15,199 nt of DNA from Microcaldota archaeon (GTDB lineage: Archaea > Micrarchaeota > Micrarchaeia > Micrarchaeales > Micrarchaeaceae). Below, piece by piece: positions 1 through 5,942 of the stretch (its first letter is position 1; each line of letters starts with the position of its first letter). The notes under the pieces were generated by a model. The model had not been told where the DNA came from and did no database searches. It saw only the letters and a program-made list of their open reading frames with translations. The stretch lies in the NCBI GenBank assembly GCA_021834865.1, contig JAKBRD010000019.1, forward strand, positions 1 to 15,199, read 5' to 3'. The translations under genes and the position numbers were made by a program.

Positions 1-1
1 G

Positions 2-427
2 GTGGCATTTTTAAGCATAACTAATAATGGCGAAGTGATAACTTCATCAGGTAATAACTGCTCTTCCCAAATTTTTATTTGCCCATTGAATATAAGTTAT
101 TCTCCAACTGGGCAAATATCATTAAACCTTAGACAAAAGGTAACATACCCAGCAATATACAACGTCAGTTTCCTGTGTACCAGTTACAATAGCACGATAA
201 CCAGTTTTACCAAGTTTGGCAGTGGTGTTCTGAACACAACAAATTCAACCATGCCATACAACGTAACTGTACGCGCATCAGACATTCAATGCTACAACAG
301 CACTGGCCCAGTCCATTTAAGTCCAAATACTACATTCAAAGGGGTATTATTCGCAAATTTTTATACGAAAAATAGGGCGCATAAAATTTTAAATGCCATT
401 CCAATAACAGTAACTGGAAAAGGTTGA
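2..427 (+). CDS. Sequon-rich surface protein, 5' end outside window (paralogue 1)
   Basis: I do not recognise a family. The frame is open from the left edge; the GTG at position 2 could serve as a start but is more likely an internal valine. Aligned to the downstream paralogue, this reading begins near that protein's residue 45, so the missing part should hold the membrane anchor. The visible 141 residues are an extracytoplasmic-looking beta-rich segment with many N-x-S/T sequons and four cysteines at positions matching the paralogue. Bases 97-366 are identical to 675-944 in the next gene, while the residues before and after have diverged. The next gene starts 20 bases downstream in the same direction, so the two are probably co-transcribed. 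Confident that it is coding, not of function. Confidence 0.75.
   Translation: MAFLSITNNGEVITSSGNNCSSQIFICPLNISYSPTGQISLNLRQKVTYPAIYNVSFLCTSYNSTITSFTKFGSGVLNTTNSTMPYNVTVRASDIQCYNSTGPVHLSPNTTFKGVLFANFYTKNRAHKILNAIPITVTGKG
97..366 (+). repeat. Perfect 270-bp direct repeat, copy 1
   Basis: Base-by-base reading shows this segment identical to 675-944 (offset 578), with no synonymous differences. The bases on both sides differ. It lies wholly within the coding region of the first paralogue. Confidence 0.97.
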
Positions 428-447
428 TTATGTGCATTTAAAAAGAG

Positions 448-1005
448 ATGTATAATTATATGAAAAATTCCAAAGATAAAAAACTAACTGCGCAATCTAA
501 CAAATACGCTGCTATATTAAAATACTTACTCATATCCACTTTAATAGCGATTTTGTTGGCTTCTCTAATCTTATTTATAATACTTTTAGGTTTGAATAAC
601 AATAGCGGACATATAACATCTTTATCTGGCTACCACTGCTTCTCACAAATGTTTATCTGTTCACAAAATGTAAATTATTCTCCAACTGGGCAAATATCAT
701 TAAACCTTAGACAAAAGGTAACATACCCAGCAATATACAACGTCAGTTTCCTGTGTACCAGTTACAATAGCACGATAACCAGTTTTACCAAGTTTGGCAG
801 TGGTGTTCTGAACACAACAAATTCAACCATGCCATACAACGTAACTGTACGCGCATCAGACATTCAATGCTACAACAGCACTGGCCCAGTCCATTTAAGT
901 CCAAATACTACATTCAAAGGGGTATTATTCGCAAATTTTTATACAAAAAACGGAACTCGTAACATCATAGACGCTGCTGCCATAACAATAATAAGAAAGG
1001 GTTAA
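448..1005 (+). CDS. Membrane-anchored sequon-rich surface protein (paralogue 2)
   Basis: A 185-residue protein with no recognised family. It has a short basic N-terminus, one strong transmembrane helix at about residues 22-49, then an extracytoplasmic domain. That domain holds about ten N-x-S/T sequons (N51, N76, N98, N107, N122, N125, N131, N143, N153, N168) and four cysteines (C64, C71, C103, C141) that could form two disulfides. The layout suggests a type II-like anchored, N-glycosylated envelope protein. ATG 448 is used; a second in-frame ATG at 460 would lose four residues. The central 89 or so codons are identical, base for base, to the upstream paralogue. The gene ends five bases before the next ORF. 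Confidence 0.8.
   Translation: MYNYMKNSKDKKLTAQSNKYAAILKYLLISTLIAILLASLILFIILLGLNNNSGHITSLSGYHCFSQMFICSQNVNYSPTGQISLNLRQKVTYPAIYNVSFLCTSYNSTITSFTKFGSGVLNTTNSTMPYNVTVRASDIQCYNSTGPVHLSPNTTFKGVLFANFYTKNGTRNIIDAAAITIIRKG
675..944 (+). repeat. Perfect 270-bp direct repeat, copy 2
   Basis: Second copy of the segment at 97-366, lying within the complete paralogue. The homologous but diverged flanks (for example the C-x-SQ-x-FIC stretch before it) show that the genes are old paralogues whose cores were recently made identical. Confidence 0.97.
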
Positions 1006-1009
1006 CCTT

Positions 1010-1204
1010 ATGAAAGCAAATATTTTGTTGATACTGGTTCCTACGCTTACAATTTTTCTTTTAATCCATTACTCCTTCGCATGTAGCACATTTATACAGA
1101 ACCCAAACAAAACACAAGTTCTGCAGTACTTTAACCAAGCAAAAATAGACAATGTCTCTGGTATATGCTCTCTGGCTGCGCTTCCGCTTTCTTCGCGCGT
1201 GTAG
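1010..1204 (+). CDS. Short secreted ORF, possibly 3'-truncated
   Basis: A 64-residue ORF of unknown function. Residues 1-24 form a convincing signal peptide (MKANILLILV, then a hydrophobic run to SFA) followed by CSTF. After it come about 27 polar residues and a tail, CSLAALPLSSRV, encoded by a noticeably more GC-rich stretch. The start lies four bases after the stop of the preceding surface protein, so it is probably the last cistron of that cluster. The stop falls only a few bases before the TATA-like sequence of the rRNA promoter. The abrupt composition change and the odd tail suggest that the original 3' part was lost when the rRNA locus came to lie here. A genuine small secreted protein is the alternative. 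Confidence 0.5.
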   Translation: MKANILLILVPTLTIFLLIHYSFACSTFIQNPNKTQVLQYFNQAKIDNVSGICSLAALPLSSRV

Positions 1205-1206
1205 CA

Positions 1207-1226
1207 AGGTATTTAAAGGTTTATAG
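1207..1226 (+). promoter_or_regulatory. Probable 23S rRNA promoter (TATA region)
   Basis: The sequence ATTTAAAGGTTTATAG directly after the short secreted ORF fits an archaeal TATA box; transcription would begin near 1237-1245. It is the last AT-rich promoter-like element before the structured leader and the 23S gene. Confidence 0.5.
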
Positions 1227-1239
1227 CTAAAATAATTGC

Positions 1240-1399
1240 GGTGTCCTTTATGCTAGCATGAGCTTATGTAGGCTCCTGTATTTGAAAGCATCTGCTTTGT
1301 GAAAATACGTTTCTTAGAACCTATAATCTATGCCCGTGCTTTTGGCACTTATGTGATCGTGGTTTTCACGATTGAAACGAGGAGAAGAGCTTGCTAAAA
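1240..1399 (+). other. 23S rRNA 5' leader with processing-stem arm
   Basis: No coding frame is evident. The leader holds small hairpins: ATCGTG/CACGAT at 1356-1372 with a GTTTT loop, GTGC/GCAC at 1336-1348, and AAAGC/GCTTT around 1285-1302. Bases 1381-1397 (GGAGAAGAGCTTGCTAA) are the left arm of the processing stem. They pair with 4232-4248 through one G-U, and with 5784-5800 perfectly. A bulge-helix-bulge site is expected in such archaeal stems, but I could not place it with confidence. Confidence 0.65.
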
Positions 1400-4223
1400 T
1401 TTTTTACGCCACCTAGAGGATGGCTTGGCTATAGCAGCGATGAAGGCCGTGGCAAGCTGCGATAAGCCCGGGGTAGCCGCAAGTCAGGCTTTGAACCCGG
1501 GATTGCCGAATCGTGCCGAGAGGCATGCATACGCGGGGAACTGAAATATCTTAGTACCCGCAGGAAAAGAAAGCTTAATGCGATGCGGTAAGTAATGCGA
1601 ACGAAAGCCGCAGAGGGCGTGCTGAATCCCGCCTTGCAAAAGGTGTGGAGATGTGGCGCAGTGTTGATCCAGAACATGAGTCGAACGCGTTGGAAAGCGC
1701 GGCCAAAGAGAGTGACAGCCTCGTAGACGTAGTGCAATGGACTTGCTGCAGACGAGTAAATCCGCTTGAGTATGCGGAGTGAATACGGGGGCATTAAACC
1801 CCAACCCTAAATATTGGCTATAGACCGATAGCGAACAAGTAGCGCGAGCGAAAGCTGAAAAGAACCCACACGCGTGGGATTGAAAAGATCTGAAACTAGG
1901 TGGTTACATGCAGGTAGGGCACGAAAGGAATGTACCATGCCGAAGCGAAGTACCGAAAGGTATCAGCGAGGCAATGGCGAACAGTGTCCTATCATTCTTC
2001 TTGAAGCAAGAGCCAGGGAGTGTATAGGTGTGGCGAGTCGAAAGGCGAAGCGAAAGCGATAGCGCGCAGATTCGAGGCGCATGGTATGAAAATGCCAGAG
2101 CCACATTTATACGACCCGAAGCCAATGCGAACTACGCGCGCCCAGGATGAAGCTAGGTTAACGCCTGGTGGAGGTCCGCAACCTGTCATGGCATGTCCTG
2201 TTGGGTGAGGCGCGGGTAGCGGCGATATACCTATCGAGCTTGGCAATAGCGGGTCCCCTCTGAAGTATCTTTAGGATAGCTCTGGGCGAGCTTGCACATG
2301 CGGTAGAGCTACCGATTAGCGGGTACGGGGTCGAAAGGCCTCCCTCGCTCGTCAAACTCCGAATGCATGCGCTGTGTAGACCCCAGGAGTCGGCGGTGTT
2401 GGGTAAGCTAGCACCGCGAGACTACAAAGATAGTGACTAGGGTTAAGGTCCCCAAATCCTAATTGAGTGTGTTAAAGGTGGGGAATGCCGTAGACAGCTG
2501 GGAGGTAGGCTCAGAAGCAGCCATCCTTCAAAAAACGCGTAATAGCGTACCAGTTGAGGCATACCTTGCCGAAAATATACGGGGCTAAATTAGGTACCGA
2601 GACCCTAGAGTGCGATAAGCACTGGTAAGGGGGCGTGCGGCATGGCACGAAGTATGTCCGGAAGGACATATGGACTATGCTGCAGAGAATATCCTGGTGT
2701 TAGTAACAGCAAATATGGGTGAGAATCCCATACACCGTAAGCACACGGTTTTCTTCGCAACGCTCGTCAGCGGAGAGTTAGGCGATCCTAAGAGGCAGGC
2801 CAATCACCTTGCCTCAAAAGGGAAGCTGGTTAATATTCCAGCCCCTAACGCGTAGGCGTGGCAACACAAGGCAGATTTCTGACGCTTGGGGATAGGTCCG
2901 TAAGAAAGTGCAAAGGGCTGCAGAGTCTCGTTATGAGGAGAAGCAGCTAAATGAACTGTTGGACTGATTTCTTGAGCCCGTGAAAAGGGAATCTGCAACG
3001 ATCGCGTTAGTCCGTACCTAGAACTAGTACAAGTGTTGCTGGCTTAAAAGGCCAAGGTGTGACGGAATAACCCAGGTTAGGGAATTCGGCAAAATCGTGG
3101 TGTAAGTTTTCAACAAACCATGTCTGCGTATAGTATGCGCAGATGTCACTGACAAGGGAACAACGACTGTTTATCAAAAACACAACTCACCGCAAAGCCG
3201 TAAGGCTTAGTACAGTGGGTGACGCCTGCTCACCGCCAGTACGTGAATGCCCTTTTCAAGGGGAGTAAGCGCTGGCAAAGAGCGGGAGTAACTCTGACTC
3301 TCTTGAGGTAGCGTAATACCTCGTCACTTAATAGGTGACTTGCATGAATGGCGTAACGATTGTTCCACTGTCCCAACCTGGGATCCGGTGAACTCACTGC
3401 GCGGTGAATATGCCGCGATCCTCCAGTGGGAAATGAAGTCTCTATGAAGCTTGACTACAGCCTGTTGTTGTTGTCCGGCTTGCTATGCATAGCGTAAGTG
3501 GGAGCGTCGAAGCGATCGCTGCGGCGGTCGTGGAGCGACAATGTAACACCACTCTTAGCTTGCCGTACAGCTAACCCGAGAGGGAACAGCTGCAGGTGGG
3601 TAGTTAGACTGGACGGTTACTTTCGATAAGGAAACGAAAGCGACCAATGCTCTGCTTAGGCGAGTTGGGAACTCGCTGTTAAGCATAAAGGCAAATGCAG
3701 GGCTGACTGTGTGCCGAAAAGCGTGACACGCAGACTGGAAACAGGGGCTTAACGAACGTTGGTAGCTCTTTTAATGGGGCTCCAAGCTGTCAAACAAGTT
3801 ACTCTAGAGGTAACCGATTCGTCGCCGGTGAGAGTCCGCATCGACCTGGCGCATTGATACATCGATATGGGCTTGAGTTATCCTGGCAGTGTACAAGCCG
3901 CCAAGGGTTGGGCTGTACGCCCATTAAAAACTCACATGAGCTGCGTTCAGTACGTCGCGAGACAGTACGGTAGTATCTACTGGAGGTGTTAGTGCCGGAG
4001 GATAAGACCCCTTTAATACGAGAGGAACGAGGGATCGGCGCCACTGGTGTACCGGTTGTGTAAGCATTGCCGGGTAGCTACGCGCCCAATGGATAAGTCC
4101 TGAAAGCATCTAAGGACGAAGCCAAACCCGAAACGAGGCACTGGAGCGGTCGCAATAGACGACTTTGATAGGACGGGTGCGTAAGCAGGGAGCTTTTGCG
4201 ACCTGTGAACATTCCGTTACTAA
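1400..4223 (+). rRNA. 23S ribosomal RNA (archaeal type, divergent)
   Basis: Large-subunit rRNA, recognised from landmarks in order. These are the 5' domain (GCCACCTAGAGGATGGCTTGG near 1408 and AAGCTGCGATAAGCCCG), the L11/GTPase-centre segment (AGAAGCAGCCATCC near 2515), H69-H71 (GGGAGTAACTCTGACTCTC near 3284), the peptidyl transferase ring (3435-3442, 3806-3816, 3859-3870, 3941-3968), the A-loop (3911-3920), the sarcin-ricin loop (4015-4026) and the 3' domain (CCGGGTAGCTA, GAAAGCATCTAAG). The length of about 2.82 kb is normal, so no large intron is apparent. Ends are estimated from the processing stem. Position 2058 (E. coli numbering) is G, as usual in archaea. Many otherwise near-invariant positions differ, several with matching changes in the partner base; see the findings. 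No 16S gene precedes it, and no 5S or tRNA follows within view. Confidence 0.97.
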
Positions 4224-4273
4224 AGCTCAACTTAGCAAGCTTTTCTCCGATGACATTCTGATTTTGTTTGTCT
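4211..4273 (+). repeat. 63-bp direct repeat of 23S 3' end/trailer, proximal copy
   Basis: Covers the last bases of 23S and the trailer. It matches 5763-5825 at 57 of 63 positions, and all six differences are transitions (4213, 4219, 4221, 4223, 4242, 4249). It includes the right arm of the rRNA processing stem (4232-4248), which pairs with the leader through one G-U at 1387/4242. Confidence 0.95.
4259..4273 (+). terminator. T-rich stretch after 23S, possible terminator
   Basis: TGATTTTGTTTGTCT follows the processing stem directly and is preserved without change in the distal copy at 5811-5825. Archaeal termination often uses such T-rich runs; no further evidence. Confidence 0.35.
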
Positions 4274-4325
4274 CATAATCCAGCTGTGCCGCTTAAAATT
4301 CAAAAATTGATTCTCAGTATAAAAT

Positions 4326-4397
4326 GCTCTGGCTCATTCCGGGCTTTGTTCAATGAGTGCCATAGGGCGGGCTCGGTGCAAAACTCCCTGCAGCATA
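4326..4397. other. GC-richer structured patch, unexplained
   Basis: Within an AT-rich spacer, this 70-base stretch is clearly richer in G and C and holds a hairpin (CTCATT 4333-4338 with AATGAG 4352-4357). A TATA-like AGTATAAAATG precedes it at 4315-4325. No convincing reading frame or known RNA family is recognised. It could be a small RNA or the remnant of an older sequence. Confidence 0.25.
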
Positions 4398-4402
4398 ATC
4401 GT

Positions 4403-4454
4403 TTTTCTGTAGAACAGAAAATTATATATATTGTTCTGTAAAAAAACAATATAT
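4403..4454 (+). promoter_or_regulatory. ATPase promoter with two nested palindromes
   Basis: TTATATATA at 4422-4430 lies about 27 bases before the ATG, which predicts a leaderless or nearly leaderless mRNA. Upstream is TTTTCTGT/ACAGAAAA (4403-4421, 3-base loop). A 10-bp inverted repeat, ATATATTGTT (4426-4435) with AACAATATAT (4445-4454), spans from the TATA box into the start codon. That placement suits a repressor site, though AT-rich palindromes arise easily by chance. Confidence 0.5.
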
Positions 4455-5712
4455 GGAAATTGAAGATATATTTGAGGAATGGAATGCCTACTCAAAATCA
4501 AAAAGGCTAAAGCCAAGGGATATGGATTTTGGAAAAATGATAAAATATTCAGACATAAAAATAGTCGGCTTGACCGGCATAAGGCGTTCCGGAAAATCGA
4601 GCGTAATGATGCTGCTCTATCAGGAGCTTGCAAAGCGCAATGAGAAGGTATGCTACATAAATTTAGAAGACGACAGACTAAAGAGCTTTGAAAACCCTCT
4701 GGACGCCCTGCTAAAATGGTTTGGAGGAGACGGTTACATGCTCCTCGACGAAATAACGTCTATCAGGGGCTGGGAGGGTTGGCTCTCAAGGGTGCACGAA
4801 CAGCTGAAGGGCAATCTCAAGCTAATAGTGTCGTCGTCAATAGCAAGCTTCTCAATGCCAAACAAGCCTTTGAGGGGCCGGATACTCAATTTCGAATTAT
4901 ACCCGTTATCTTTCAAGGAATACCTTGCTTTCAGGGGCATGCTCATTGAAAAGACAACTGCAGGAAAAGGTGTTCTTGAGAAAGCATTCAAGGAATACCT
5001 GCTTTACGGCGGCTTTCCTGAAGTGGCTTCTGTCAATGGCAGCATAGACAAGATTAGGATTATAAGCTCGTATTTCTTTGATATAGTAGGTCTCGACGTA
5101 GCGGAAGCCAGTTCGGAAGAGATAAGCCTAGTCGATACGTTTGCAAGATATCTTTTGCAATCCAGTTATTTTTCCGCTTCGAAGTGCATGAACTTCATAA
5201 GCGGCCTTGGTTATAAAGCTGGAAAGGGAAAATTTCTAATATTGGAGCGTTATTCGCAGACTGCATACCTGTTCTTCTTTTCCCAAATATTTTCTAAAAG
5301 CATAAAGGCAATAAAACAGTATCCACGGAAGGTGTATGCCGGAGACACTGGCTTTTACCGTGGAATTACAGGCAGGGAGGATCTGGGGATAACGTTCGAA
5401 ACGCTTGTGTACCTTGAGCTAAGGAGGCGCCTGAAGCAGGGCAGCGAAATATCATATTTCAAGGACAAAGAAGGGCACGAAGCGGATTTTATAATAAGGA
5501 ATGGCAACAGCGTTGAGGGGATATTCCAAGCTTCATATTATATAAAAGAAGGCAAAACTATGGAGAGGGAAGTTGCGGGGGCTATTGCAGCCGCAAAAGC
5601 TCTTGGCTTAAAAAAAGTCCTAATAATAACAATGGGCGTCCACCATATCAAAGAAAACAGCGGAATAAAACTGGAGTTCGTAAATGTTATAGATTGGATT
5701 TTGTCAAAATGA
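4453..5712 (+). CDS. AAA+ ATPase, COG1373 type (AAA_14 plus DUF4143-like C-terminus)
   Basis: A 419-residue P-loop ATPase. Walker A is GIRRSGKS (residues 42-49), Walker B is YMLLDE (95-100), and a sensor-like strand VSSSI at 126-130 is followed by the family hallmark PLSFKEYLAFRG (151-162). GGFPE lies at 186-190. The C-terminal part has an FETLVYLELRRR helix (315-326) and FKDKEGHEADFII (336-348), which resembles the acidic strand of a PD-(D/E)XK-like fold common in this family. Molecular function is poorly known; these ATPases are numerous and patchily distributed in archaea and bacteria, and some are suspected to move or to act in defence or toxin-like systems. The gene stands alone between two copies of the 23S trailer, so it looks inserted. 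The ATG start is supported by the TATA box about 27 bases upstream. Family call is firm; role is open. Confidence 0.88.
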   Translation: MEIEDIFEEWNAYSKSKRLKPRDMDFGKMIKYSDIKIVGLTGIRRSGKSSVMMLLYQELAKRNEKVCYINLEDDRLKSFENPLDALLKWFGGDGYMLLDEITSIRGWEGWLSRVHEQLKGNLKLIVSSSIASFSMPNKPLRGRILNFELYPLSFKEYLAFRGMLIEKTTAGKGVLEKAFKEYLLYGGFPEVASVNGSIDKIRIISSYFFDIVGLDVAEASSEEISLVDTFARYLLQSSYFSASKCMNFISGLGYKAGKGKFLILERYSQTAYLFFFSQIFSKSIKAIKQYPRKVYAGDTGFYRGITGREDLGITFETLVYLELRRRLKQGSEISYFKDKEGHEADFIIRNGNSVEGIFQASYYIKEGKTMEREVAGAIAAAKALGLKKVLIITMGVHHIKENSGIKLEFVNVIDWILSK

Positions 5713-5762
5713 TACGAAAGGCTGGAGGACGCATATCTATGCTTTGTTCCCTTCCTTATATT

Positions 5763-5825
5763 ATCCCGTTGCCAGAGCTCAACTTAGCAAGCTCTTCTCC
5801 AATGACATTCTGATTTTGTTTGTCT
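5763..5825 (+). repeat. 63-bp direct repeat of 23S 3' end/trailer, distal copy
   Basis: Second copy of 4211-4273, 51 bases after the ATPase stop. Its bases 5784-5800 (TTAGCAAGCTCTTCTCC) are the exact reverse complement of the 23S leader arm 1381-1397, a better match than the proximal copy. Together the repeats bracket a module of about 1.5 kb. Confidence 0.95.
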
Positions 5826-5885
5826 TTGGTTTTCGGTTAGCGCAAGCATTGCAGATTTTCATAAATGATTACGATTTTAATCAAG

Positions 5886-5899
5886 CTTTTATAATTTAT
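5886..5899 (+). promoter_or_regulatory. TATA region of the pilin-like gene
   Basis: CTTTTATAATTTAT ends 44 bases before the ATG and would start transcription near 5915-5920, leaving a leader of about 25 bases. The rest of the spacer (5826-5942) is AT-rich with no other feature seen. Confidence 0.5.
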
Positions 5900-5942
5900 C
5901 AGGGATTAAAAATAATCTAATCAATCTATTAAATGGGATTTT

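Noticed and set aside
1..1005. CRISPR-like array from the repeated segments
   Set aside because: The two 270-bp copies are coding sequence within paralogous genes, not short repeats with spacers.
1429..1804. Open frames on the minus strand across the 5' part of the 23S gene
   Set aside because: They lie inside highly structured, conserved rRNA and show no protein family features.
1874..4109. Several 60-85 codon frames on both strands within 23S
   Set aside because: All are embedded in recognisable rRNA helices; none has a promoter or plausible protein composition.
1400..4223. 23S pseudogene
   Set aside because: Length is normal, all domains are present, and base changes in the catalytic core occur in matching pairs, which decay would not produce. 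The uncompensated changes keep a small doubt alive.
1400..4223. Introns or homing endonuclease in the 23S gene
   Set aside because: The gene is about 2.82 kb with landmark motifs spaced as expected, and no inserted ORF.
4224..4452. 5S rRNA or tRNA gene after 23S
   Set aside because: No T-loop, acceptor pairing or 5S core sequence could be found in the spacer.
4334..4633. Minus-strand frame of 99 codons overlapping the ATPase start
   Set aside because: Most of it is antisense to a clear AAA+ gene, and the part in the spacer has no recognisable protein features.
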